Source: Cacajao melanocephalus
Taxonomy: Eukaryota > Chordata > Mammalia > Primates > Pitheciidae
Assembly (NCBI GenBank): GCA_963573385.1
Contig: CAUYLG010033239.1
Location: 17,819-81,818 of the forward strand
Direction: 5' to 3'
Length of the DNA stretch: 64,000 bases
Under the pieces are notes generated by a model. That model saw only the letters and a list, made by a program, of their open reading frames with translations. It was not told the DNA's origin and ran no database searches. Positions 1 to 12,110 of the stretch are shown piece after piece (the stretch's first letter is position 1; each line of letters starts with the position of its first letter). The translations under genes were made by a program, and so were the position numbers.

Positions 1-649
1 CCCAACACCATTGCTCTACACCTTAGGTTGCCAGGCGACAGCTGGAAACTCTTATCCTGTCTGTGCTCCTGTGTTTCTCACCTTCCTCTGTGAAGTCTGT
101 TAACTCTGTGCTAATGACGTAGGGGCTCTGCACTCAGGCCCAGATGGCTGAGAGGCAAGGTCCCAGGGGATACTGTGCCCCCTCTTTTGAGTGCCCCGCC
201 ACCGCCTCCAGCTCAAAACTGTGGGTCATCCTTTACCCTTGTCTGCTCTTGTCCTACTCATCTGGTTGTTCATGATAAATATCTATTCTGTTTCCCAAAT
301 TTCTCTTGAATGATCCCCTGGTCAGTTTTGTCCCATAAACATTTACTAAGGGCGGACTGTGAGCCTGGCTCTCCCGTTTGGCCTTTACTACCTCAGATTC
401 CTGTTCTCCCCCTTGGACTGCAGCTGCCTGGGTGGTGCTCCCTGCCCTCAGGCTTGCCCTCCATAATTGCTGTCACTCCAGTGCCTAAAACCCAGGGGGG
501 TCTCCCCTGCATCCCCCTCCATACATTCTGGCCCTTTCTGCCTCCCCAGCCCCATCTTCACCCTTCAGGTAGTCCATGCACTACCCACATGTACTCTAAA
601 CCCCCAACCCAAACACAGGATGCAGTAAAAAAACAAAAACAAAAACAAA

Positions 650-960
650 AAACAAACCTTTATTTTTTAGAACAGTTTCAGATTTACAGAAGAATTGTGA
701 AGATAGTATGGAGAGTTCCCCTTGACCCCACACCTGGTTTTCCCTGTTATTACCATCTTACATTAGTATGGTACATTTGTTATAATTAACCAATATCGAC
801 ATACAATTATTAGCTGACATCCCTAGTTTATTCCACTTTCCTTAGATGTTACCTAATACTCCTTTTCCGTTCCAGGATCCCATCTAGAACACAACTGACT
901 TGAATTGTTGTGTCTCCTTATGCTCCTCTGGGCTGGGAGTCAGGATGCCCTTTTTCACTC
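650..960. mobile_element. old L1 3' UTR fragment
   Basis: CAGTTTCAGATTTACAGAAG, CATTAGTATGGTACATTTGT and TTCCGTTCCAGGATCCCATC match an L1M-type 3' UTR as I remember it. It is preceded by a CAAAAA-rich run (626-655). Confidence 0.6.
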
Positions 961-1030
961 CTTGCTTTGCCCAGATTTTTTCCTCCTCTCTAGAGATTCC
1001 CCCTCTACCCATTTCCTTTTTGTTTCTCTT

Positions 1031-1323
1031 CCTTTTTTTTTTTTGAATAGAGTTTTCCTCTCTCACCCAGGCTTGAGTGCAGTGGTTTGAATATGGCTCA
1101 CTGAAGCCTTGACCTCCTGGGCTCAAGCCATCCTCGTACCTCAGCCTCCAGAGTGGCTGGGACCACAGGTATGTGCCACCACACCCAACTAATTTTTTTT
1201 TTTTTATAGAAATAGGGTCTTACTTTTTTGCCCAGGCTATCTTGAATTCCTGGGCTCAAGTGATCCTCCTGCCTAGGCCTCCTAAAGTGCTGAGATTGTA
1301 GGCATGAGCCACTGCACCTGGCC
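1031..1323 (-). repeat. Alu (old, J-like), antisense
   Basis: T-run, then the complement of an Alu right and left arm, ending CACTGCACCTGGCC. It is diverged, with a long internal T-run at 1192-1205. Confidence 0.9.
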
Positions 1324-1344
1324 TCCTCCCCCATTTTCTATCAG

Positions 1345-1612
1345 CAAACTCCCATTTGATTTTAAAGACAGTTCAAGTATCATCTCTTCTGGGTCATCTT
1401 TGCTGACCCACCTGCCCCCAACTCAGTGGTGGTTAAGGATCCCTCCTTAACTTTCCATTCTAACCAGCAGTATTGCATGTATCTGGAACTCACCTGTCTT
1501 CCTCCCAGACTGCAAGCTCCCTGAGGGCAGGGGCCACGTCTGACTCATGTCTACAGCTCCAGCACCAGGCACAAGGCCTTGCAAATCGTAAGGGTTTAAT
1601 AAAGACTGGCAA
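1345..1612 (+). repeat. L2 3' end
   Basis: GACTGCAAGCTCCCTGAGGG followed by CAGGCACAAGGCC and GTTTAATAAAG is the L2 tail pattern. Confidence 0.7.
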
Positions 1613-1839
1613 AACGAAAGTGAGTGCTCAAGCTAAGGCTGTATATCTCTCAAAGTTGAGGCCATCTCTTCTCTTTGCACTTGCAGTGCCTGATCTGTCT
1701 CTTGGCCTCAGATCAAGTTTTGTGCCACCCCCACCCCTATCAGTTCTGACCCTCTGTGGTTAGCCTCTCTAGAACGAGTATGCCACTTTCTTACTGGCTT
1801 TCCTCTCAGCACCACGGTGGACACCAGTCCAGTCAGATC

Positions 1840-2025
1840 ATCTGATACATACAAGATCTCATTTGATCACAAGAGGAGGTCTTGCCATACTTATTATACA
1901 CTTGAGGAAACTGAGGCCTAGAGGGGTAGAGTGTTGCACTTTATTAGAGCTGTTAAGTGGGCTAAGTGGGACCTGAATGCAGGCTTTTGGGACTCATTCC
2001 CTTGCCTGGGCTCTTCCCACTGGAC
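1840..2025 (-). repeat. MIR, antisense
   Basis: CACTTGAGGAAACTGAGGCC within the antisense MIR order. Confidence 0.75.
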
Positions 2026-2539
2026 CCCACTTCTGCATGTAAAAAGTGAGACCTAACCTCAGTGAACAATCAAGTAGCCATCCCAGGACATCCCAGACTC
2101 CTCTGTGCCCAGCTGATCCCTTCAGGTCCCTCAACTAGAACATGAGGAGGAAGAAATAAGGGAGGTTAGAGAGAAGAGAAGGGGAAGACAGAGAAAATCG
2201 GTGGCAATTCTGAGATTGGAGCCTGTGTTTCAGGCTGCCATTTTGTGAGGAGAGAAAACATCCTCTCAGGATACCGGCCTCCCCCACTGGTGTGTTGCTG
2301 TGTCAACTGATTGAGCCCAAAGGCTGGCTTGGAAATTTACCACCAACGGAGGCTTAATTAGCCCTTTAATTTCCTTCCAGCGGAAGTGTGCTCAGGTGGT
2401 TCCCTGCCCTGCTTTCTTGGGCCCCTCCCTCTTCTTACTTTCCTACAGCTCCAGCTCACCAGGAATCTGAAGCCCATTCTGGGTGTTGACACCAGGGGAA
2501 GAACAGCAGATTATTGAGGGCAAGCAGTAAATTAAATGA

Positions 2540-2755
2540 ATACAACTGTTTATACAGAGCTTTACAGTTACCAAGGCACTGTCACAACACTTACTTTATC
2601 CTCCCAACAATACCAAGAAAAGGATATTATTATCAAACCCGTTTTGCAGCTAACAGATCTACAGCTCAGAAAGTCAAAGATGGCAACCGGTCCAAGATCA
2701 CATGCCAAGAAGTGGCAAAGCTAGCATTTGCTCGACCCCAAAATCCATACTATTT
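2540..2755 (-). repeat. MIR-like, antisense
   Basis: CTTTACAGTTACCAAGGCAC, TATCCTCCCAACAATACCAA and GATCACATGCCAAGAAGTGG follow an antisense MIR, diverged. Confidence 0.6.
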
Positions 2756-3234
2756 CTGCTGCCCCTCTGTTCATTAAGTGCTTACGGTGTTTAATTAAAT
2801 GACACGTAAGTGCTGAAGGGACACTAAAATTAAGGGGAGGATGAGAATGAGGGTAATTTTAAGAGGCTTCTTGGAGGATGTGATGAGGACAGAAGTGGGT
2901 ACCAAGGTGCAGGGAATATTTTTAAAATATATTTTTGTCTCGTTCCCAAAGGGACTTAAAGTGGCAGGGAAAGATCGACAGACTGAGGGCCTTCACCTTT
3001 TTTTCTTTCCTCCTAGTTTGGTCCTAACCCTAGCCTAATTCTTCCTTGTTATGCTGCTACAGAGTATCCCCCAGCAGTTCATTTGATCACTCAGAAACAA
3101 AAAAATAAAACCACTAACAGAGTTTATATAGAGTTATAAAAGCCACTAGAAGATTTTATAGTTTGGTGGAAAGACAAGCATCTTGGCAATTCATATACAC
3201 AGTTTCATTGGAGAGAAGATGAGAAGTTAGGAAG

Positions 3235-3425
3235 GCTGTGAAGTCTGACTATCTGATTCAGATCTTTACCAGCTGTATGGCTTCAGGCAAGGTGTTTAAT
3301 CTCTGAATCTCATTACTTCATCTGTAAAATAAGCATGAAAATGAGACCTCTCTCAGAAAGTTGTAAGAATTAGCACAGTACCTGCACAGCCTGTCTAAAC
3401 AAATGGCAGCCAGTCATTATTTCTG
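3235..3425 (+). repeat. MIR
   Basis: CTCATTACTTCATCTGTAAA preceded by GGCTTCAGGCAAGGTG and followed by the GTAAGAATTAG tail. Confidence 0.78.
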
Positions 3426-3707
3426 CCTGTGGATACTGGAGGAAATACAAGTCATACAGGAGGAAGCATTTGAGCTGAATTGCAATGGTAATTAGCAACT
3501 GGGTTGGCAGGGAAGGGGAAAAGACTGTTCCAGGCCGAAGGTACAGCATGAGCAAAGCACCAAGACCTAGAGGAACACAATGTTTGGGGCCTATGGAGTT
3601 GTCCAGGGTGGTCAGAACCTGAGGAAAAAAGAATGGAGAGGGGTGGCAAGAGCTGAAAGCAGTAAAATTGTTAGGTTAGAAAACCAGGAATAAGTTTAGC
3701 ATCCTAG

Positions 3708-3903
3708 CAGGCAGTATAACATGGGGATTAAACTCCCAGCTCCGACATTTGCTAACTTGGGCAAGTAACTAACCTCTCTGGGCCTCAGTTTCTTTGTTTA
3801 ACTTCAAAGAGCTGGTTGTGAAGATTGATGAAGTAGTTCATGAAAAGCGCTTGTCACAGAGCTTGACACTTAATACTCAATTCACGTTAACAATTATTAT
3901 TTG
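3708..3903 (+). repeat. MIR
   Basis: CTTGGGCAAGTAACTAACCT and CTGGGCCTCAGTTTCTTTG. The tail reaches AACAATTATTATTTG. Confidence 0.85.
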
Positions 3904-3904
3904 A

Positions 3905-4130
3905 TTATAATAATTATTACGATTTATCCTGACTCCTTAGAGCTAGAAGGGGCCCTAAAAAAAAATCGAGTCTAATAACCCTGTTTAAAGAGGAGAATCC
4001 AAGGCCCAGGGTGCACAGTGTCAACAAGCACACAAAGCAAGTTAGTGGTAGGATTAAACCATACCCAGGCCTCCTACCTCCCAGCCTCAGTGGTGTGGCT
4101 CCCTTACCATTCATTGTCAGGCTGCCTCTA
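3905..4130 (-). repeat. ancient SINE-like repeat, family uncertain
   Basis: TTAGAGCTAGAAGGGGCCCT and AAGGCCCAGGGTGCACAGTG belong to a conserved ancient mammalian repeat pattern. A related copy lies at 43720-43900. I cannot name the family. Confidence 0.4.
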
Positions 4131-4458
4131 ACAGGCTCCTCCTCCCTCCTCAGATGCTTGTCCCCTGTCTCTTGTAAATAAATTTAAAGGTATTTGCTTT
4201 GCAGAGATGAATGTTGATCCTATTTTTAGAACACTGTGCCACCTGTATGCAAATGATCCTCAGGGGACTCGTCTGCTATGGTGACTTGGGCCAACTCCTG
4301 AAAGAAAGCAGCTATGAACAAGAGGGAAAACACAGCCCGGGGTGGGATGGGGATCCTGGACTCCTGATTTCTCTTTCTAGTTAAGTCTCTGAACTCTTCT
4401 TGCCTGCCCTGTATATGTTAACTCCTTGTGTCTCCATTTGGAAATGAGTTCAGAAATA

Positions 4459-4727
4459 GGTCCCTGGGGAGGCTGAGGCTGGTGGATCACTTGAGTTTGG
4501 GAGTTTGAGACCAGCCTGGCCAACATGGTAAAACCCTGTCTCTATTAAAAACACAGAAATTAGCTGGGTATGGTGACACATGTCTGTAATCCCAGCTACT
4601 CAGGAGGCTGAGGCAGGAGAATCGCTTGAACCTGGGAGGCAGAGGTTGCAGTGAGCTGAGATTCTCCACTATACTCCAGCCTGGGTGACAGAGACTCTGT
4701 CTCAAAACAAACAAACAAAAAAAAAAA
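4459..4727 (+). repeat. Alu, 5' truncated
   Basis: Starts inside the left arm (GGGGAGGCTGAGGCTGGTGG) and ends with a CAAA-rich tail. Confidence 0.9.
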
Positions 4728-5159
4728 CCCCAGCCAAAGTTTTGGCTTTGGAATGTGATGTCAGAGGGTGCTGTGGAACCCAGGGGCTGTGGATATTCAT
4801 ATCAGCTATGATGTTGGCTCAGGTTTTGGGGAAATATTTATTACTTTCAGGAAAATAGAGGTAATACGGGAGATTGGAGGGAGAAAAGTCACCTTAATAT
4901 ACAACCCAATGATTCTGCCCTTCAAAACTGGAGAGAACTGAAACTCATGAGATGACAAGAATGAGAGGGAGGGCAAGGCCTCAAACTTCACCCACAAAGG
5001 TCAGTGTCCCCTGGCCTTTGGCATAAGCAGTGGTGACCTGATCCTCAATGGCCTTACTATTTAGCAACTGAAATTATGAGATACCTTTTTAGCCCATTGA
5101 ATTATGCTCATTCAACCTATGAATGTCCTCCAGGGCATAGACCCTATGTTGGGCACACT

Positions 5160-5290
5160 AAACCCCTTAGTGGCTTTCTGTTCTCTTCAGGACAACATCC
5201 AAGCACCTTGACCTGGCATTCAAGACCTCCATGATCTAGCTATAGCCTCACTTCCTACTTCCTCTCCTGTCTACTACTTTAAGCACTTTG
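5160..5290 (+). repeat. L2-like relic
   Basis: GACCTGGCATTCAAGACCTC and CCATGATCTAGCTATAGCC follow a common ancient-LINE phrase. Confidence 0.45.
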
Positions 5291-5639
5291 TTTCTGAGAA
5301 TCTAAGATACTATCAATTGTAAGATCCATCCTTTTTTAAATATGCTAATATGTAAAAGAGTAAACATCTTAGAATCTATGAAATATGGTGTTTTACAAAC
5401 CAGTGAAAATGGAACTGCTTGCTTTTTCCCCAGATGCTGTGCTGTTTCGGGCTTTTCTATTTTTTTAAGCTATTATGGAAAATTTCAGGCACACACTCAA
5501 GTAGGGAGAATAAGTAGCACATGAATTCCATCCTTCAGCTACAATGATGATCAACTTCGTGGTTGGTTCACATGTTTTTCCTATACTTCCTTCTCCCTGG
5601 ACTAGTAATAATAAGAAGAATAGCAACTGCCAGTGCTTT

Positions 5640-6680
5640 CTAAAGATTTAGTATTTTTCTTAATTTACAAGTTAATATATGCTTATTTAAAACATATTTT
5701 GAAATTACAGCCAAGCATAAAGAAGAAAATGTTACTGATATTTGAGTTGGTTCCTTTCCAGTTTCTTTTCTATGAATTTTTAACATAGCTGAGGTCAGAT
5801 TATATATTCAATTTTATTAAACTTAACATTATAACATAAGTGTAGTTAACATTGTAAGAAAATATATGTTTTTAATGATTTCACTGTACTTTATGTGAAA
5901 TATGAAACATATCCATTCATTCATTCAGCAATATTTGTTGCACTTACTGTGTGTCAGGCACTCTCAACAACGGTGAAAGAGTGAGGCCCAATCTCTGGCC
6001 TCTCAAAGCTTAGTTCCCCCCATTGTTTGACATTTAACTACTTTCCAGTTTGGAGCTATTATGAATAATGTTGCAGTGATCATCCCTGTGTGTCAAACTT
6101 TTCCTGGGTTTCAGATGATTTCCTTTAGACAGATTCTCAGTAGTGAAATTCTTATTTTACTTTACCTTTGTGGACATTGAATGTTATCTTAATTTTAGTT
6201 TAGCTAATTCAATGGGTTAAAAAAGGTATCTCATAATTTCAGTTGCATTTCTTTGATTATTTATTGAACAAATCATCTATTAACTATTAGTTTTTGTTTG
6301 TTTGTTTGTTTGTTTTTGAGACAGAGTCTCCCTCTGTCACCCAGGCTGGAGTGCAGTGGTAGGATCTTGGCTCACTCTAACCTCTGCCTCCCAGGTTCAA
6401 GCAATTCTCCTGCCTCAGACTCCTGAGAAGCTAGGACTACAGGTGTGTGCCACTGCACTGAGCTATTTTCTGTATTTTTAGTAGAGACAGGGTTTCATCA
6501 TGTTGGTCAGGCTGGTTTTGAACTTCTGAGGCAGGTGATCCACCTGCCTCAGCCTCCCAAAATGCTGGGATTACAGGAGCGAGCCACCATGCCTGGCCTA
6601 CCTTGTGAATTGTCTTTTGACAAGAGTCCTACTTTTATCACCTGCAATTTCTCAACACAAGGCCTGACTGTCTTCATTTC
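5640..6680 (+). mobile_element. old L1 3' UTR fragments flanking an Alu
   Basis: GGAGCTATTATGAATAATGT near 6050 and surrounding AT-rich text look like an L1M 3' UTR. The Alu at 6293-6598 interrupts it, and CCTTGTGAATTGTCTTTTGA continues after it. An L2-like piece (5907-6010) is mixed in. Boundaries are poor. Confidence 0.45.
6293..6598 (-). repeat. Alu, antisense
   Basis: TTTG-rich tail, then a full-length Alu complement ending ATGCCTGGCC. It lies within L1-like sequence. Confidence 0.93.
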
Positions 6681-7364
6681 CTTTTACTTGCTATGACCTG
6701 GGGATGTATTAAGTATAATCTTGTTTCATGCTTCTTTTTTTCCTCGTGGCTCTCTCCTACCTCACTTCTCTCCCCACATTTTCCTGTCTTGAAGGGGAGT
6801 TGGGTGAGTCATATAAAGGGTACAGCAGGTGGCATATGAAGTAAATTCACCAGAGAGACTTCTCAGAATGCTGTGAATGGTGCTGATGTCAATTTGGAGG
6901 CAAAAAGAGTGACAAGGAAATGGATTGGCAACTCTGATGTTAAATTTGTCCATGCCAAATCACTGGGGTTTTATGGATGATGGTTCATTCTGCAGGCATC
7001 TTTAGAATACTGCTATATGCCCAGATATGTGTGGGGTACTCATAAGGGCTTAATAGCTGGATAAGACACAAACGAAATAGGTCATAATTAATAGTCAACC
7101 ATATATATGTTGAACAGATTCAGACTAAGTGGAGATGCCCAGCAGACAGTTGGAAATTTCCATCTGAAACTTGAAAGTGAGGGCCCAGGGGAGGATAAGG
7201 AGCCAGTATAGGAGAAACAGCAGGAGCCGGCAGAGCTGAAGGGAGAGAACAGGGAAGAGACTTCGCAGAAGCTGAGGAAAGAGGGAGTTTCAAGAAAAGG
7301 GATGTGTTTGGGGGTGATGTCATGTTTTAAATTTAGGGCAATAAAGAGATTATATTATCCACCC

Positions 7365-7910
7365 TTCTTTCATTTATTCATTCCTTTGTTCATTCAGTAT
7401 TTTGAGAGTACTTTCCAGGTCCCAAGTTTGCGCTAGATACTGAGGGTACAGAAACAACAAGGCACAGCCTAAATGAGAGATATAGGTGAGAGTGGAAGCG
7501 AATTCCTGATATAGGTGCTATGATCCATTTGTTAAATAATATTTATTGAATACCTAAGATATGCCACATACATTGAGGAACAACTCAAGAAAGCCCTATG
7601 ACCTTCAGTTAATCTACTTGAAGTAAAAAGTAGTGCCTATGTCTTGGTGGAAATCATGGAAATCAATAGCTATATCCATGAGAGTTTTTGAGTTTAGAGT
7701 ATTTGAGGGCTTTGTGTGACAGACCAATGCCAAAAATAAGAATACAGGGTATTCATCTCTCTGGGGTCTTGTTTCCCCACTGTAAAATGAAGGAGTTGAC
7801 CCTGTGTATACCTCTCATAGGATTCATCACATGTGTCCCCACTAGACTGTGAGTGTTCTGAGGGCAGGGATCACACATGGCATGGGCTAAGATCAGTAAA
7901 TATATGAGGA
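7365..7910. repeat. L2-like and MIR relics
   Basis: 7365-7480 is an antisense L2 tail (CATTTATTCATTCCTTTGTT). 7720-7825 is a MIR remnant (TTTCCCCACTGTAAAATGAA). 7835-7910 is a sense L2 tail (CTAGACTGTGAGTGTTCTGA). Confidence 0.55.
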
Positions 7911-8202
7911 ATTAATTACTCTTGTAAGGGTTTTCTATCTTTAATGGTCTGTGCTCTGCTGTCACTAAAATAAAGGTCCAAGTACATTCTATGGAAGGCC
8001 AGAAGTAATGGTGATGAATTTTGACACAATCTTGAAGGGCTTCCCAAAATATGTGTACTTGACCTTGCCCTCAAAGGTTAGATAGGATTACAGGGGGCAG
8101 GGAGGTGCTTTAGAATCTTTTAGTCCTGGATTCCAGTGACTTCTTTCCTCCCTTCTGCCCTTGAGGACCTAACCAGTTGCTACCTATGTGTCCTTGGACT
8201 CT

Positions 8203-8491
8203 AGTTTATTTATTTTTTTGAGACGTGGTCCTGCTCTGTCACCCAGGCTGGAGTGCAGTGGCATGTTCATGGCTCACTGCAGCCTCCATCTTCTTGGCTC
8301 AAGTGATCCTTCCATCTCAGGCTCCTGAGTAGCTGAGGGACCACAGGCATAAGCCATCACGCCTGGATAATTTTTTGATTTTTTGTAGAAACGTGGTCTC
8401 ACTTTGTTGCCCAGGCTGGTCTCCAACTCCTGGGCTCAAGCAATTCTCCCACCTCAGCTGGGACTACAGCCATGAGCTACTGAACCTGGCT
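8203..8491 (-). repeat. Alu (J-like), antisense
   Basis: TTTTTTTGAGACGTGGTCCT to TGAACCTGGC. It is full length and diverged, with part of the right side of the left arm missing near 8456. Confidence 0.9.
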
Positions 8492-8524
8492 GACTCTAAT
8501 TTTATTACCTGTTAATCTGTAGTA

Positions 8525-8955
8525 ACAGTGATACATGGTGGGCTGGAAAGAGCACAGGATGTGGAGTCATAATATTTGAATTTGAGTCCTAATTGAGCCT
8601 AAAAATAAGTAGCTGTGTGGCCTTGTGAAAGTCACTGAGTGTCTAGGTCTCAGTTTTTCTGTCTGTAAAAGAAAGGAATCAGACTGGATGAGCTCTAAGC
8701 TTGATTTCTTCTGACTCTAAAAAGTCTGCATTGGGGGCGAGGGCTACAAAACTGCCTGTTGGATACTATGCTCATTACCTGGTTAATGGGATTAGTCATA
8801 CTCCAAACCTCAGCATCATGCAATATACCCTTGTAACAAACCTATGCATGTACCCCACAACCTAAAACAAAAGTTGAAACTGTTAAAAAAAAAAAGTCTG
8901 CATCATAGCATCATTGTTAGACTCCAGTGAGATGATGTAATAAAATTACGTGTAA
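8525..8955 (+). repeat. MIR, interrupted by a small L1
   Basis: GTGTGGCCTTGTGAAAGTCA and CTCAGTTTTTCTGTCTGTAA show the MIR core. The 8732-8892 L1 insert splits it, and the tail resumes GTGAGATGATGTAATAAAAT. Confidence 0.72.
8732..8892 (+). mobile_element. short 5'-truncated L1 3' end with target-site duplication
   Basis: GGGGGCGAGGGCTACAAAAC, then CATGCAATATACCCTTGTAA, CATGTACCCCACAACC and a poly(A) run are an L1 3' UTR tail. AAAGTCTGCAT flanks it at 8721-8731 and 8893-8903, so about 160 bases were inserted into an older MIR. Confidence 0.88.
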
Positions 8956-9088
8956 GGGCCGGGTGCAGTGGCTCACGCCTGTAATCTCAGTGCTTTGGGA
9001 GGCCGAGGCGGGCGGATCACCTGAGGTCAGGAGTTCAAGACCAGCCTGGCCAACATGGTGAAAGCCCGTCTTAAAAAAAAAAAAAAAA
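8956..9088 (+). repeat. Alu left arm only, with poly(A)
   Basis: Contains GGCCGGGTGCAGTGGCTCAC through GTGAAAGCCCGTCTT, then a 16-base A-run. It ends at the middle A-rich region, so it is a left monomer or a truncated Alu. Confidence 0.9.
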
Positions 9089-9499
9089 GTGCTTGTAAAC
9101 TGTAGGGTGCTCTATAATGCGGTCTATATGGCTGAGGACAGATAGGTGTAGTATTAAGCTAGCTCCAAAGGACCATTTTTACCACTTTCAGTCCTCTGTG
9201 TCTTACAAGCTCCATTGAACTGCTCTCTCCTTCCTAAAGAGCTCTCCCCTTCCAAGTTCCTTCCATTCCCCTGGGATATAATGTCTCAGCTCCCAGCTGC
9301 TGAAGAAAAACAAAGTGCTTGGAGCTGAGCAGCTATGGGTCAGAGGGTAGGGCATGGGGGAGAGCTAGCTTGAAAGCTCTCATGACTTGCCTCCCTGGTG
9401 CTCATCATTCCTACCCCCTAATCTTACTGGATTGAAGATGGGGAGAGAGAGGAGTCTGGCTGGAGGCAACAGGGCAGGACCCAGGGATGAAGACCCCAG

Positions 9500-9870
9500 A
9501 GATAACCTCTCACTCTTTGTGTGACCTCTAAAGTTGTCACTGCTCTGGGCCTGTCTCTCTTTGTCTATGAGATGAAAAGTGCCCAGAAAAAGGAGGTGGT
9601 ATGGATGAGCTCACAGACCCTATTCCAATCAATCCTGAAGTTCTAAATGAGTTTTCCCATCTCAGCACAGTCAGCCCTTGAGTTTCATTTGCTAGTATTC
9701 TTATAAGTTCCTACTATGTGCCAGGTTCTATAGTTGAGGGCCTGAGATTTAGCTAAATATGACTTGATCTTAGGGTGCTCATAGCCTGAAAGAGAAGACA
9801 GAAAAACAAACCAGTAACTATAATAAATGTGATGTGTGCAGTGATATTGATAGTAGCAGGAGGCAGACAA
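9500..9870. repeat. MIR and L2-like relics
   Basis: 9500-9610 is a diverged MIR (CTGGGCCTGTCTCTCTTTGT). 9690-9870 is an antisense L2-like tail (TTCCTACTATGTGCCAGGTT). Confidence 0.45.
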
Positions 9871-9974
9871 ATGCCAGGCAGATAGGGGCAGATCCCTGTT
9901 GAAACCCCACCTTCAAGCCCAAAACAGCCTGGACTGCTGCTGGTTCCAGATGAAACCCGTGACCCAGAGTGAGA

Positions 9975-10700
9975 ACTCATGTTCCTGTTTGCCCACCCTT
10001 TCCCTGTTGGTTCTTTCTGAATAATGCTTTTTAACCAATTGAATGTGGCCTTTTCTAATACTACTCATGGCCCACCCCTCCCCATCCCGTGCCTAAAACA
10101 ACTCCAGACTCAGCCACACTGAGGAAGATGACCTGATTTGGGGGTGAGAAACTCCACCTTCCTGATCCCTCCCCACTGAGAGCTGTTTCGTCACTCAATA
10201 AAATTTTCCACCCTTATTACCCTATAGTTGTCAATGTGACCTCATTCTTCCTGGATGTGGGACAAGAGCTTGGGACCCACTGAATGCAGGTACCCAAGAC
10301 GCTGTGGCACTGTGGGCCTCTGCCCTTCACCAGTGGAAGGTGGCCGCCTCATGTGATAGAAGCAGTGGCAGGGCCGAGCCAGTCCCGGAGCCGTGGGCTA
10401 GAGTAGGGCAAGGAGCTGACTGAGCTGTTAGCATGCTACTGTCTGTCGGCTGCTGATGGTGGGACTAAAAGCACTAATTAGCAAACTGTAACACCCCTTT
10501 GTGGCTTTGGGGTTGTGAGCCCCCCTGCCTGGGCACTGCTGCCTTCCCCTTGGGGTGACAGGCTTGCTCAAGCCACAAGCCCCTCACGGAGCCTGCTCCC
10601 ATGTCAGCACTCAGAACGTCTGGCCGGACCCTGCACTTGCTCACTCACACATCCCCTCTCACGAGGGACTGAATGTGCAGTTGTGGTGGGCAAAGGATTC
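9975..10700 (+). mobile_element. solo LTR, probably endogenous retrovirus class I (ERV1)
   Basis: The interval has the texture of a class I retroviral LTR. There is an AATAAA signal at 10197-10202, then a phrase typical of ERV1 R/U5 regions (CTCATTCTTCCTGGATGTGG, GGGACAAGAGCTTGGGACCC), then a GC-richer tail with CTGTAACACCCCTTT near 10487. No gag, pol or env sequence was recognised on either side, so this is a solo LTR or fragment. It lies in the sense direction of RAB3B. Edges and subfamily are uncertain. Confidence 0.55.
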
Positions 10701-10789
10701 ATGCTGGAGGCTTGCCCTCAGATGCAGCCCAGCAGGCCACGTTGATGAGGCTTCTCCTTCTGTGAGCCTGGCAAAGGGACTGAGAAAAA

Positions 10790-11420
10790 TCTTGTGTCAA
10801 TATAATGGCGAACATTTAAAGGGCACGGGAGGAATTTGTGGGGAAAGAAGGTCAGGGAAAACTTCAGAGGATGTGACCTTTGAATATGTTTGTGAATTAT
10901 AGAAGGCAAGGGCATTCTAGACAAAGATCAGCATATGCAAAGGCCCAGGGATATGAAGGAGCTGTGTGTTTGGGAAAGCACAGGTAGTTAAGGTAAAACA
11001 GGAGCTCACTGGTTCAGTCAAGGAATGAAAGGAAAGGAACTAGCAGGGAAGCCTGAGCTAAATCTTGAAGGGTCTGTATGTACTGAGAAGCTTGGACCCC
11101 ATCTTGTGGGATTTGGGAAGTCAGCAGATGGAGATGATGAGGTTTGGAAACAGAGGGAAATGATGAGGTTTGGATTTTACAAAAGGACCTTCTGACATTC
11201 TGTGTGCTCCCATCAAAATTGTTGCAGACACCCCCATACATTTATCCTTTCAACCAATATTTATTGGAACACTCTGGCCCTATGTTCCAGGTGCTGTGCC
11301 ATGTACTGGAGATGCAATAGTAAGCAAAACCAGACATCCTGTTCTTGTGGCACTGGTAGTTTGGCAAAAGAGACAGACCTTAATCAAATAATTGCACAAA
11401 TAAATACAAAATTACAGTGG
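10790..11420 (-). repeat. ancient L2-like repeat
   Basis: CATATGCAAAGGCCCAGGGA, ATCTTGAAGGGTCTGTATGT, then CAACCAATATTTATTGGAAC. This is a widespread ancient LINE-type order; the family is uncertain. Confidence 0.45.
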
Positions 11421-11889
11421 GAGTAAGTGGTACAAAGGAGAAGCTCATGGTGCCAGGAAAATATATAAATGGAGCATGTGACTTTTCCAGGATGGTCAGC
11501 TTCTCTGCTGAGCTGAGCTCTGAAGAGAGAGCATTACCTCAAGGAAGGGCACTAGGAAGACTCTCTGGGAATGGGCCTCTCTTGCTTCAGAACCCCCGCT
11601 TAATACATGTTTACTTCCTATGGTAACAGACACTGTAGACTTTAAGCAAGTACTGGGTTGTATCATCTGTTTATGTTCAGGACCTAACCAATGCTTGGCA
11701 CAGAATCAATACCAAGTGAAGATTTAAAAGAAAGGAAAAGAGAAGTGTCTTTAGGCACTTTAAATAGTTGAAGTACTATCACCCCCAGGGATAGTACTAA
11801 ACATCTTCCTTCAGCTGGTTTCAAGCTCCCTTCACTCTTCTCTGGCTGTTCTGCTAGTTGTCAAGGTCCCTGTAACAAGAGATTTAAAC

Positions 11890-12110
11890 CAGTGAAGTAG
11901 CCTGTGAAAAAGGATGGTCTTTTGAGAGACAGAAGATCTGGTTTAATTTAAGCCCTTTTCATGATTCCCTGTCATTCATCTCTTCCAGCCTAGTTGCCGT
12001 TTTTATGGAATAGAGATATTGGTCCTTCTCTCACATGGTTTCTCAGGGAATAAACTGAGATAATAAGAAAAAACCTTTGTAAACTCTAAGAGTTAAGGAA
12101 GCATAAGGAT
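11890..12110 (+). repeat. MIR remnant
   Basis: The weak core TGGTTTCTCAGGGAATAAAC and tail CTTTGTAAACTCTAAGAGTT suggest a MIR. Confidence 0.4.

Noticed and set aside
310..789. 159-codon + strand open reading frame near the window start
   Set aside because: The C-terminal half reads through a CAAAA-rich run and an L1 3' UTR fragment. There is no domain or splice context.
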